DNA of 64,000 nt from Microvirga sp. KLBC 81 (GTDB lineage Bacteria > Pseudomonadota > Alphaproteobacteria > Rhizobiales > Beijerinckiaceae), in the NCBI RefSeq assembly GCF_003075415.1, contig NZ_QDAH01000019.1:1-64000 (forward strand), in the 5' to 3' direction. Positions 1-8,215 of this stretch are shown one piece after another. The first letter of the stretch is position 1; every line of letters begins with the position of its first letter. Under the pieces are notes generated by a model. It searched no databases. It was not told the origin of the DNA and saw nothing but the letters and a program-made list of their open reading frames with translations. The position numbers were made by a program, and so were the translations under genes.

Positions 1-134
1 ACGCTCAGGTTGATGTCGCGCAGCACGTGAAACTCGCCATACCACTTGTGTACGTCGATCATCTGCACGGCGGCCTCGGCTTTCGGGTCGATTGCGGAGG
101 TCTGAACTGTTTGGGATGTCATTGTCGTTGCCAT
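1..134 (-). CDS. aapP: Amino-acid ABC transporter ATPase, N-terminal part only
   Basis: Only the first ~44 codons lie in the window; the gene runs off the left edge. The visible protein has a short polar leader and then a VQMIDVHKWYGEFHVLRDIN-type beginning, typical of polar amino-acid ABC ATPases (AapP/GlnQ family) ahead of Walker A. It would energise the AapQ/AapM permeases from the cytoplasmic side. It lies 5 bases after the aapM stop in the same orientation, as expected for the last gene of an aapJQMP operon. A second in-frame ATG at base 122 is an equally possible start. The identity rests on context and the short conserved beginning. Confidence 0.85.
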   Translation of the reverse strand, partial: MATTMTSQTVQTSAIDPKAEAAVQMIDVHKWYGEFHVLRDINLS

Positions 135-139
135 GAAAT

Positions 140-1459
140 TTACCGTTTCTGACCTGCTGCGAGGCGTCGCTCGACCCCGAGCGAGTAACGCGACATGCCG
201 AAGCAGAAGATGAAATAGAACAGAGCCGCGAAGGCGTAGCCCGTAAGACCGATGGTTGGCGCGGCCCAGTTCGGATCGATGCGCGAGGCCTCGATCGTCT
301 TAACCACGTCGAAGATGCCGACGATCGCCACGAGGGACGTATCCTTGAAGAGGCCGATGAAGGTGTTCACGATGCCCGGGATCACAATGCGCAGGGCCTG
401 CGGCAGGATGATGAGGATCATCATCTGCGGATAGTTGAGGCCCAAGGACATCGCGCCCTCGTACTGCCCCTTCGGCATGGCCTGAAGGCCGCCGCGCACC
501 ACCTCCGCCATGTAGGCGGAGGCGAAGAGCGCCGTACCGATGAGGGGGCGCAGCAGGCGGTCCACCGTCATGTCGCCCGGAAGGAATAGGGGCAGCATGG
601 TGTTGGCCATGATGAGCACGGTGATCAGTGGCACGCCGCGCACGAATTCGATGAAGATCACCGAGGCCATGCGCACGATCGGCAGCTTGGAGCGACGGCC
701 GAGGGCCAGCAGAATGCCGAAGGGCAGCGAGAACACGATGCCAACAGTTGCCACCAGCAGCGTCACGAGAATGCCGCCCCACAGGGAGGTTGGCACATGA
801 CGCAGACCGAAATCGATATCCATCAGGGCGAGCGTGACGCCGATCACGGCGACGATGCCGCCTCCGATGATGAGCGCAGGCCGGAGCGGCGTCTTGAGGA
901 TCGCTGCCACGAAGGCAAAGAGCGCAATCAACAGAGCCCCGAAGATCAGGAAGCTGATCCAGAACCGGCTGCTGAAATCCGCATTGCCGCCTGTCAGAAG
1001 GATGTAGGAGAGAACCGGGAACAGCCAGAAGAAATAGACTGCACCCAGATCGCGCCGCGGAGCCTTCAGCCACAGAAGCCAGCCCACGCCAATGGCCAGC
1101 AATGCGAAGAAGATATCGACCCTCCAGCGCTCCGACACGGTGTAGGAGCCATAGGTGAAGTAACCCATCTTCTCGCGGATGAAGGCCCAGCAGGCCCCCG
1201 CCTCGCTGCCGCCCATATCGGCGCGGCAGGCGGCACGGTCCGCGCCGCTCCAGACCGCATCGATGAAGAGAAACTTCACCAGCGGCGGAACGCTGACATA
1301 GAGGAGGTAGAACACCACCAGGGTCAGCAGGGTGTTGAAGGGACCCGAGAACAGGTTCTCACGAACCCAGGCGATGGGGCCGCGTGTAAGGTTGGGCGGA
1401 GGCAGCGCCTCCACCTGCTTGGCGCGGACGAAACGAGGAATATCGACGGTCGTGCTCAT
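140..1459 (-). CDS. aapM: General L-amino-acid ABC transporter permease AapM
   Basis: This is a 439-residue inner-membrane permease with several hydrophobic segments. The C-terminal half carries the His/Glu/Arg-opine-type permease fold, with an EAA-like loop (EGAMSLGLNYPQ followed by ILPQALRIVIPG) that docks on the ATPase. Its length matches AapM, which has an extended N-terminus compared with simple GlnP permeases. It lies 9 bases after aapQ and just before aapP, so the set is one operon. With AapQ it should form the heteromeric channel for broad-specificity L-amino-acid uptake. The family assignment is firm; the substrate range is inferred from the family. Confidence 0.93.
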   Translation of the reverse strand: MSTTVDIPRFVRAKQVEALPPPNLTRGPIAWVRENLFSGPFNTLLTLVVFYLLYVSVPPLVKFLFIDAVWSGADRAACRADMGGSEAGACWAFIREKMGYFTYGSYTVSERWRVDIFFALLAIGVGWLLWLKAPRRDLGAVYFFWLFPVLSYILLTGGNADFSSRFWISFLIFGALLIALFAFVAAILKTPLRPALIIGGGIVAVIGVTLALMDIDFGLRHVPTSLWGGILVTLLVATVGIVFSLPFGILLALGRRSKLPIVRMASVIFIEFVRGVPLITVLIMANTMLPLFLPGDMTVDRLLRPLIGTALFASAYMAEVVRGGLQAMPKGQYEGAMSLGLNYPQMMILIILPQALRIVIPGIVNTFIGLFKDTSLVAIVGIFDVVKTIEASRIDPNWAAPTIGLTGYAFAALFYFIFCFGMSRYSLGVERRLAAGQKR

Positions 1460-1468
1460 CGGATGTCC

Positions 1469-2671
1469 TTACCGTTCGACGATCGCCACACGGCGGTTGT
1501 AGATGTTCATCAGGGTCGAGGTCACGAGGCTGATCGTGAGATACACACCCATGGTGATGACGACCACTTCGATGGCCTGACCCGTCTGGTTGAGCACCGT
1601 GCCCATGAAGACCTGCACAAGATCGGGATAGCCGATCGCAACCGCCAGGGACGAGTTCTTCGTCAGGTTGAGGTATTGGCTCGTCAGCGGCGGAATGATG
1701 ACGCGCATGGCCTGCGGGATGACCACGAGGCGAAGCGTCTGACCGGGCTTCAGACCGAGCGAACCCGCAGCCTCCGTTTGCCCCTTCGAGACGGCCAGGA
1801 TGCCGGCACGCACCACCTCGGCGATAAAGGCCGCCGTATAGGTGGTGAGGCCGAGCAGCAGCGCCACGAATTCCGGCAGGATCTGCATGCCGCCCGTCAG
1901 GTTGAAGGTGCCCTTCCTCGGAAGCTCGAAGCTGATCGGATTGGCGCCCACAATCGCGAGCACGATCCAGGTGAGGATCGGCAGGCCAAGGACGAGCCCC
2001 AGGGTCACGAGACCGATGGGGGACTGACGCCCGGTCCTCTCCTGCTGTGCCTTGGCCCAGCGGCGATAAATGAAGCTGCCGACGAGGCCGATCACCAGCG
2101 CCGCCGGAATTGCCCACGCATCCGCCGCATAGACCGGGCGTGCCATGAAGAGGCCGCGCGCGTTCAGGAAGAAGCCCGCACCCATCTCGATGGAGTTGCG
2201 CGGCTGAGGCAGTGGCCCGAGCACCGCGATGTACCAGAACAGCAGTTGCACGAGCAGCGGGATGTTACGCAGTGTCTCCACGTAGACCATGGCGACCTTC
2301 GCCACCATCCAGTTCCTGGACAGGCGGGCAATGCCGATCAGGAAGCCGAGGATCGTGGTGAAGAAGATGCCGATGGCCGACACAATCAGCGTGTTGAGCA
2401 GGCCAACGATGAAGGCGTCACCATAAGTCGATCCGGCCGCGCTGAACTGGACCAGCGTCTGGCTGATGTCGAAACCGGCGGTGTTGTTGAGGAAGCCAAA
2501 CCCGGAGGCGATCCTCGCCCGCTGCAGGTTCTCGATAGCGTTGGTGGCCGCTATCCAGAACAGATAGCCGACGACGACGATGAGAAGGACCTGATAGAAA
2601 ACTCCACGGACCTTCGGATCGTAGAGAAACGATTTTTTGGGTGGCGATGTCTGGCTGACAACGGTCTGCAC
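1469..2671 (-). CDS. aapQ: General L-amino-acid ABC transporter permease AapQ
   Basis: This 400-residue permease has a first membrane span near residues 26-45. A polar periplasmic insert follows, and then a BPD-type permease core whose cytoplasmic loop reads EAAGSLGLKPGQ then VIPQAMRVIIPP. Length and layout match AapQ. It is the second gene of the operon, separated from aapJ by about 140 bases that contain a strong hairpin, and followed closely by aapM. It pairs with AapM in the membrane. The ATG at 2671 is taken as the start because the MQTVVSQTSPPKKSFLYDP beginning is typical of the family. Confidence 0.93.
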   Translation of the reverse strand: MQTVVSQTSPPKKSFLYDPKVRGVFYQVLLIVVVGYLFWIAATNAIENLQRARIASGFGFLNNTAGFDISQTLVQFSAAGSTYGDAFIVGLLNTLIVSAIGIFFTTILGFLIGIARLSRNWMVAKVAMVYVETLRNIPLLVQLLFWYIAVLGPLPQPRNSIEMGAGFFLNARGLFMARPVYAADAWAIPAALVIGLVGSFIYRRWAKAQQERTGRQSPIGLVTLGLVLGLPILTWIVLAIVGANPISFELPRKGTFNLTGGMQILPEFVALLLGLTTYTAAFIAEVVRAGILAVSKGQTEAAGSLGLKPGQTLRLVVIPQAMRVIIPPLTSQYLNLTKNSSLAVAIGYPDLVQVFMGTVLNQTGQAIEVVVITMGVYLTISLVTSTLMNIYNRRVAIVER

Positions 2672-2768
2672 TGAACTCTATCCTCCGACGGCAGGCTCGA
2701 TTGGCCGTCCTCCCCCGTGTTCATGCAATTGTCGCTGCCATGAACGAGCGGCAGTTTTTTTATTAGGA

Positions 2769-2790
2769 AGCGTCCGGATTTCCGGACGCT
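2769..2790 (-). other. Intercistronic hairpin between aapJ and aapQ
   Basis: A perfect 10-bp inverted repeat (AGCGTCCGGA / TCCGGACGCT, 2-base loop) lies in the aapJ-aapQ gap. On the transcribed minus strand it is followed by an A-rich rather than a U-rich run, so it does not look like a standard terminator. Such hairpins after binding-protein genes commonly stabilise the upstream mRNA or reduce read-through, giving more binding protein than permease. Confidence 0.7.
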
Positions 2791-2812
2791 CCCATTCTCG
2801 AGAAAGATCCGG

Positions 2813-3832
2813 TTAGCGGACCGGAATGCCGTACTGCAGGCCGCCCTTCGTCCAGAGAGCATTCTGGCCGCGCTTGATCTTCAGCTTGGAGCCCTCGCCG
2901 ACGTTCTTCTCGAACACTTCGGAGTAGTTACCCACGTGCTTGATGATCCGGTAGGCCCAGTCGTTGGTCAGGCCGATGGCCTCGCCAAACTTGCCCTCGG
3001 TGCCGAGCAGGCGCTTGATCTCCGGGTTCTCGGAGGTCTTCATCTGGTCGACGTTCGCCTTAGTCACGCCGAGCTCTTCAGCGTTCAGCATGGCATTGTG
3101 CGCCCAGCGGACGATATCGCCCCACTGGTTGTCGCCGTGACGGACTGCCGGGCCGAGGGGCTCCTTCGAGATGATCTCGGGCAGAACGATGTGATCGTCC
3201 GGGGCCGAAGCGCGCAGACGCTCGGCGTAGAGGCCCGAAGCGTCCGTGGTGAACGCGTCGCAGCGGCCGGCGTCATAGGCCTTGAAGGTCTCGTCCGAGG
3301 TGGCGAAGGCCACGACTTCGTACTTCATATTGTTGGCGCGGAAGTAGTCGGCGAGGTTGAGCTCGGTGGTGGTGCCCTGCTGGGTGCAGATCGAAGCGCC
3401 GTTCAGCTCCTTCGCGGAGGAGACGCCGAGCTTCTTGCGGACCATGAAGCCCTGGCCGTCGAAGTAGTTGATGGCCGGGAAGTCGAGGCCGAGCTGCGTA
3501 TCGCGCGACATCGTCATGGTCGAGTTGCGGGACAGCACGTCCACTTCGCCCGACTGGAGCGCGGTGAAGCGGTCCTTAGCGGCGAGCGGGATGTAGCGCA
3601 CCTTGGTCGGATCGTCGAAGATCGCCGCGGCGATAGCGCGGCAGAGGTCCACGTCGAGACCCGTCCAGTTGCCCTGGGCGTCCGGCAGGCCGAAGCCGGC
3701 GAGACCGGTGTTCGAGCCGCAGGTCAGGAAGCCCTTCTGCTTTACGCTGTTCAGGGTTGCCTGTGCGGAAGCACCCGTCGCGAGCAGGCTCGCCGTCAGG
3801 CCGAAGGCAATCGAGATGAGAGCCTTTTTCAT
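2813..3832 (-). CDS. aapJ: General L-amino-acid ABC transporter substrate-binding protein AapJ
   Basis: This is a periplasmic family-3 solute-binding protein of about 339 residues. It starts MKKALISIAFGL with a Sec signal peptide ending near ATGASA-QA. The mature part begins TLNSVKQKGFLTCGSNTGLAGF, strongly like AapJ. Later blocks such as LSRNSTMTMSRDTQ and GINYFDGQGFMV-type segments are characteristic of this family. An upstream in-frame start at 3859 would put nine extra residues before the signal peptide, so the start at 3832 is preferred. It is the first gene of the operon. It captures polar and other L-amino acids for AapQMP. Confidence 0.94.
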   Translation of the reverse strand: MKKALISIAFGLTASLLATGASAQATLNSVKQKGFLTCGSNTGLAGFGLPDAQGNWTGLDVDLCRAIAAAIFDDPTKVRYIPLAAKDRFTALQSGEVDVLSRNSTMTMSRDTQLGLDFPAINYFDGQGFMVRKKLGVSSAKELNGASICTQQGTTTELNLADYFRANNMKYEVVAFATSDETFKAYDAGRCDAFTTDASGLYAERLRASAPDDHIVLPEIISKEPLGPAVRHGDNQWGDIVRWAHNAMLNAEELGVTKANVDQMKTSENPEIKRLLGTEGKFGEAIGLTNDWAYRIIKHVGNYSEVFEKNVGEGSKLKIKRGQNALWTKGGLQYGIPVR

Positions 3833-4058
3833 GCTGGTATATTCTCCCAATAGTTCCATTCGGCTCGCCTGTTCTTTTGTCCCCCAGCCGAGCCACGGTC
3901 AGACCGTTCCACGCCGCATCGATCGAGGCGGCATCAGATCCATCACATTCCATGATTGATCACCGGTCAAGTCTTGATGGAACGCTTTTTCATCAGAGGG
4001 TTGACGCCAAGCTGCGCTCGGCATCAGATCAAGCCTCCTTCAGCAAGCCCTTGAACCG

Positions 4059-5243
4059 ATGTCCAAACTTCCTTCAAAGCCTGCCAACCTCGCCGAACGC
4101 ACCCGCCTCGTTTATGCGGGCCGCGAGCCCTTTGAGCAACATGGTTTCGTGAATACGCCGATCTATCGCGGCTCCACGGTCCTCTACCCTACGACAGACG
4201 ATCTCTTGCATCGGCGGGGCCGCTATTCCTATGGAACGAAGGGGACTCCGACCACCGAAGCGCTCGAAAAGGCCTGGACGGAGATTACCGGTGCGGCCGG
4301 CACGGTGCTCGCTCCATCGGGGCTTGCTGCCGTCACGGTTGCCCTCATGTCGTGCCTCAAGGCCGGCGACCACTTGCTGATCGCCGATTCCATCTACCTG
4401 CCGACCCGGCAATTCTGTAACGGGATGCTCCAGAAATTTGGTGTGGAAACCACCTACTACGATCCATCTATCGGCGCCGAAATCGAATCTCTGATGCGCC
4501 CGAACACGGCAGCTGTCTTTACAGAAGCGCCCGGCTCCCAATCCTTGGAGATGCAGGACATCCCCGCCATCGCCGAGGTGGCGCACCGTCACGGGGCAGT
4601 CGTTCTCATGGACAATACCTGGGCGACCCCCCTGCTCTTCCCGCCCCATGAGCGTGGGGTCGACATCGCCATCGAGGCGGGCACGAAGTATCTCAGCGGC
4701 GGCTCGGACCTTCTGCTCGGCATGGTCTCGGCCAACGAGCGCTGCTTCAAGGACCTGCGGGCCACCTACGACGCCTTCGCCATGTGCCCGGGCCCGGAGG
4801 ATGTGTTCTTGGGGCTTCGCGGCCTCCGCACCATGGCGCTCCGTCTGCGCGAGCATGAGAGGCAGGCTCTCGAGATGGCCCGTTGGCTCGCCGCCCGCCC
4901 CGAGGTGGCGCAGGTACTGCACCCGGCGCTTGAAACCTACCAGGGCCATGACATCTGGAAACGAGACTTCAAGGGCTCGTCGGGCCTCTTCTCCGTCATC
5001 CTCAAACCCTGCTCGGACAAGGCTCTGGCGGCGATGCTCGATGGCCTCGCCCTCTTCGGCATGGGCTATTCCTGGGGCGGCTTCGAGAGCCTCGTGATTC
5101 CGTTCAACTGCGCCAGCTATCGCACGGCAACGAAGTGGGAGCCGGGCGGCCACGCTCTGCGTTTCCATATCGGCTTCGAGGATCTCGATGACCTCAAGCG
5201 CGATCTCGATGCGGGCTTCACCCGCCTGCGGGAGGCGGATTAG
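4059..5243 (+). CDS. metC: Cystathionine beta-lyase-type PLP enzyme
   Basis: This 394-residue cytosolic Cys/Met-metabolism PLP enzyme should cleave cystathionine to homocysteine, pyruvate and ammonia. Visible motifs are the PLP phosphate-contact region near SYGTKGTPTTEALEKA, the cofactor-ring Asp in VVLMDNTWATPLLF, and the Schiff-base Lys in EAGTKYLSGGSDLLLG. The C-terminal SWGGFESL is typical of alphaproteobacterial MetC. It is divergent from aapJ and convergent with the next gene, with stop codons overlapping by 4 bases (5240-5243). Cystathionine gamma-synthase is less likely because of the WGGFESL end and substrate-loop sequence. Confidence 0.9.
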   Translation: MSKLPSKPANLAERTRLVYAGREPFEQHGFVNTPIYRGSTVLYPTTDDLLHRRGRYSYGTKGTPTTEALEKAWTEITGAAGTVLAPSGLAAVTVALMSCLKAGDHLLIADSIYLPTRQFCNGMLQKFGVETTYYDPSIGAEIESLMRPNTAAVFTEAPGSQSLEMQDIPAIAEVAHRHGAVVLMDNTWATPLLFPPHERGVDIAIEAGTKYLSGGSDLLLGMVSANERCFKDLRATYDAFAMCPGPEDVFLGLRGLRTMALRLREHERQALEMARWLAARPEVAQVLHPALETYQGHDIWKRDFKGSSGLFSVILKPCSDKALAAMLDGLALFGMGYSWGGFESLVIPFNCASYRTATKWEPGGHALRFHIGFEDLDDLKRDLDAGFTRLREAD

Positions 5244-5584
5244 GTCGGCAGTTCCACCTCAGCCGCCTTCTTCCGTGCCTCCCTCGCGATCAGCATGAGA
5301 TTGCGGACATAGATAAAGACCGAGAGGGCCTGGCCCGAGATGATGACGATGTCGCGTCGGACGAATCCGTAAATGAGCGTCATCAACCCGCCCGCGATGG
5401 ACAGGAACCAGAAGCCCATCGGGATGACGCTCTTTTCCGCCTTCTCGCTCGCGATCCACTGCACGATGAAGCGGGCGCCGAAGACGAACTGCGCGAGCAC
5501 GCCGAAGGCGGCCCAGAGGTCGAAACGGGCGATGACGATATCGTAGAAGTACAATCCGATATCGTGGGACAGGCGCATCAGCAT
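5240..5584 (-). CDS. Lipid-A-biosynthesis N-terminal-domain (LABN) membrane protein
   Basis: This protein of about 114 residues has three hydrophobic segments. The conserved run FGARFIVQWIASEKAEKSV, then PMGFWFLSIAGGLMTLIYG, defines the LABN family. These small membrane proteins accompany polyprenyl-phosphate sugar synthases and GT83 transferases that modify lipid A or other envelope glycans. The start at 5584 gives MLMRLSHDIG and overlaps the stop of the upstream GT2 gene as TGATG, so translation is probably coupled. A longer in-frame start lies inside the GT2 gene and is unlikely. The family is clear; the exact role is inferred. Confidence 0.85.
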   Translation of the reverse strand: MLMRLSHDIGLYFYDIVIARFDLWAAFGVLAQFVFGARFIVQWIASEKAEKSVIPMGFWFLSIAGGLMTLIYGFVRRDIVIISGQALSVFIYVRNLMLIAREARKKAAEVELPT

Positions 5585-6315
5585 CAGAGAACTTCCTGGG
5601 CAACGGGCACGCGGCGGCGGCGCCGGATCAGCCACCACACGCCGACGAGATCGAGGATACCGACCCACAGGCGGTCGAAGAGGCCATAATTGGACTGGCC
5701 CGCATGACGGGGCCGGTCAACCACGTCCGCATGGGCGACAGAAAAGCCTTCGCGCTTGACCAGCGCGGGCATGAAGCGGTGAAGAGCATCGAAATACGGC
5801 AGGCGCAAATAGACGTCGCGACGGAAAACCTTGAGCCCGCAGCCGGTATCACGCGTCCCATCCTTCAGAACGCGGCCACGTACTCCGTTGGCAATGCGGG
5901 ACTGCCAGCGCTTGGCGGCACCTTTGCGCCCGACGCGCTGACCGGCGACGAGACCGACAGTCGTGTCTTCAAGAACGGCGGCCATCTGGGGGATGAAGGC
6001 CGGATCGTTCTGACCGTCCCCATCGAGCGTCGCGATGATCGGCGCTCGCGCTGCATGGACCCCGGTCCGCACCGCAGCGCTCTGCCCGCAGCTTACCTCA
6101 TGACGAACGAGGCGCAGCCAGGGCCGCGTGGCACGAGCCGCAAGCACTTGGTTAGCGGTGTCATCAGTCGAGCCGTCATCCACGTAGATCACCTCGAAGG
6201 GGGAAAGGGGCGCGCAGGCGCGCTCGATCTCCTCCACGAGGGGCAGGATGTTCAAGGCTTCGTTCTTGACGGGCACCACGACGCTCAATCGCGGAACCGT
6301 GTTTAAGTCGTGCAT
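5584..6315 (-). CDS. Family-2 glycosyltransferase, polyprenyl-phosphate sugar synthase-like
   Basis: This 243-residue GT-A glycosyltransferase resembles dolichyl-phosphate mannose synthase. It has the nucleotide-sugar motif SVVVPVKNEALNI, then EVIYVDDGSTDDT with the DDGS metal region, then TLDGDGQNDP and DTGCGLKVFRRD. Members transfer a sugar from a nucleotide donor to a polyprenyl phosphate on the cytoplasmic face. The lipid-linked sugar is then used by a GT83 membrane enzyme, which here is the upstream gene. In rhizobia the equivalent pair makes and uses dodecaprenyl-phosphate galacturonate, but the sugar cannot be read from this sequence. It overlaps the LABN gene by one base. Confidence 0.9.
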   Translation of the reverse strand: MHDLNTVPRLSVVVPVKNEALNILPLVEEIERACAPLSPFEVIYVDDGSTDDTANQVLAARATRPWLRLVRHEVSCGQSAAVRTGVHAARAPIIATLDGDGQNDPAFIPQMAAVLEDTTVGLVAGQRVGRKGAAKRWQSRIANGVRGRVLKDGTRDTGCGLKVFRRDVYLRLPYFDALHRFMPALVKREGFSVAHADVVDRPRHAGQSNYGLFDRLWVGILDLVGVWWLIRRRRRVPVAQEVL

Positions 6316-6356
6316 CGGTCAAGGGCCCTTTCAGGGCCCCCTCTTGAGAGAAGAAA

Positions 6357-8072
6357 TCATGGGCAGCCGGTATCGACGGAATAGACGCCGATATCCACAC
6401 GCTTTCCGCTGTTGATATTGAAACCTGAGACACGGGTCGAGAGCGCAGGAACGAGACCGTTCCGCTCATTCTCGGCCCGGAAGTCGCCTTCGAAGCGCTT
6501 GTCCACGAAGGCCATGGCGCAGCTGTTTTCCTTCAGGAAAGCGGAGGCTTCACGCCCTGTATCGAGCATTTTCAAATTTGTGCCGACCAGGAAGACAAGG
6601 CTCGGCTCACGATAGCCGAGGGTCGCAACAAACGATTTGCCCCCGATTCTGTGCGCCTCCTCTGCAAGACGCTCCGAAATCTTCAGCGAGCGCAGGTCGA
6701 GCTGGACGAAGCCGAACACACCGATCGACAAGCAGATTGCCGACAGGAACCCCGCCCAGAGGCAGCTCAGCATGCGGTTCTTGATGAAGAGCCACCACGC
6801 ATAAAGTGCGATCACCGAGGCGATTATCATGAACGGCAGGCCCCGATAAGGCAGCGTTCCGTCGAAGGACCAGTTCGCTGCCGACAAGCCGATGGTCAGC
6901 CCCACCGGAATGAAAGGAAGAAGGATCGTCGCCAATTTCGCGGCAGGCCGGTGCGGCCCGACGAAGTGGCGGGAGATCGCCATGACGGTCACGATCGCCA
7001 CCGCCGGAAGCAGCGGCAGGGTGTAGTGCGGCAGCTTCGTCGGAACCGCCTCGAAGACGAGCCAGGAGGGAACGATCCAGGCGAGCGCGAAGGCGACCGG
7101 CTCCTCCTTGCGGTGGATCCAGGCGAAGGGCACCGCGATGGCGGCAAGAATCGCGCCGGGCCAGAAGGTGGCGAAGAAGGAGAGCAGATAGAAGCCGGGG
7201 GGAGCCCAATGGTATTTCTGGGCCGTGCCGACCTTGCCCAGCATGTCGTGCCCCACCGCCTGCGAGTAGAAGGCGCCGCCGCTCTTGATGGCGATGGCAA
7301 CGAACCAGGGCAGCACCACCGCCAGGGTGAAGGCGAGACCGAGCCAGGGTCTTAGGGTGAGCAGCCAGCGGGTCGAGCGCTCCTTATAGGAGAGAACGGC
7401 CGCCGCGAGGCCGGCGAACATCAGGACCAGAGGTCCCTTGATGAGGATGCCGAGGGCAAAGCCCGTCCAGAAGATCAACAGGGCGCGGCGGGGCAGGACT
7501 CCGGCGCCCCGGCTTAAGTAAGCGCGCGCCAAGCCGCCCATGACCGCCACGGAGCAGGCGGCCAGCATGGCATCCGTCTTGGCGAGCCGCGCCTCGACCA
7601 TGAGGATGACGCAGGTGGCCATCAGCGCCGCTGTCAGGAAGGCTCCTCGCCTCCCGAAGAAGGCCAGGGCCGCCCAATAGGTCAGGAGAACCGTCGCGAC
7701 GGCGCCGAACAGGGACGGTATACGATAATAAGCAATTGTCTTATGTGCTTGGGGGTCGCCGAGGGCTTTGGCGACCAAAAGGCTGGCGCTCTGCATCCAA
7801 TAGATGCCCACCGGCTTCTTGTACCGCGCCTCGTCCTGGAAGCGGACATCGACAAAATCCCCCGTCTCCAGCATCTGCTTGGAAGCCTGGGCGTAGCGCG
7901 GCTCGTCCCGGTCCATGGGCTGGAGGGAGGTGAAGCCTGGCAGGAAGCAGGCCAGCGACAGCAGCACGAGCACGGCGCAAAGCCTGGCATGGCTGCGCTC
8001 CACGAAGCTTGTCAGCTGCTCCGCCGAGAAGCGGCGCAGGGACAGATTCTGCTGGGCGACGGTACCATCCAT
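6357..8072 (-). CDS. ArnT-like GT83 membrane glycosyltransferase
   Basis: This is an integral membrane transferase of about 571 residues with many transmembrane spans. The first periplasmic loop carries the acidic catalytic motif of the GT-C fold (QPMDRDEPRYAQASKQML, then DEARYKKPVGIYW), as in ArnT and rhizobial Rgt proteins. It should move a sugar from a polyprenyl phosphate to an envelope acceptor such as lipid A or core on the periplasmic side. The start MDGTVAQQNL at 8072 is chosen because GGAG lies about 8 bases upstream; an in-frame extension to 8267 lacks conserved sequence. It is followed after 41 bases by its likely partner, the GT2 synthase. Confidence 0.88.
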   Translation of the reverse strand: MDGTVAQQNLSLRRFSAEQLTSFVERSHARLCAVLVLLSLACFLPGFTSLQPMDRDEPRYAQASKQMLETGDFVDVRFQDEARYKKPVGIYWMQSASLLVAKALGDPQAHKTIAYYRIPSLFGAVATVLLTYWAALAFFGRRGAFLTAALMATCVILMVEARLAKTDAMLAACSVAVMGGLARAYLSRGAGVLPRRALLIFWTGFALGILIKGPLVLMFAGLAAAVLSYKERSTRWLLTLRPWLGLAFTLAVVLPWFVAIAIKSGGAFYSQAVGHDMLGKVGTAQKYHWAPPGFYLLSFFATFWPGAILAAIAVPFAWIHRKEEPVAFALAWIVPSWLVFEAVPTKLPHYTLPLLPAVAIVTVMAISRHFVGPHRPAAKLATILLPFIPVGLTIGLSAANWSFDGTLPYRGLPFMIIASVIALYAWWLFIKNRMLSCLWAGFLSAICLSIGVFGFVQLDLRSLKISERLAEEAHRIGGKSFVATLGYREPSLVFLVGTNLKMLDTGREASAFLKENSCAMAFVDKRFEGDFRAENERNGLVPALSTRVSGFNINSGKRVDIGVYSVDTGCP

Positions 8073-8215
8073 CAATAACTCCGGAGGCGGACAAGCCTTT
8101 GCCGACAGGAAACCGGGCGGGATTTCCCACAAGGGCGCTGATGTCCCCCAAACCCGACGGGAAGTCAAATTGACGGATGGTAGCGGCAAGCGGAAGGCGC
8201 TTTGGAGGCCTCTCC

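Noticed and set aside
797..2674. Long plus-strand frame of 625 codons across aapM and aapQ
   Set aside because: Antisense shadow in high-GC DNA; Asp/His/Arg/Gln-rich without any domain, while the minus strand has clear transporter families.
3979..4002. GGAAC with GGTT upstream of metC
   Set aside because: The spacer is 15 bases to the four-base -10 element, one short of the usual 16-17, and metC is not an expected stress gene.
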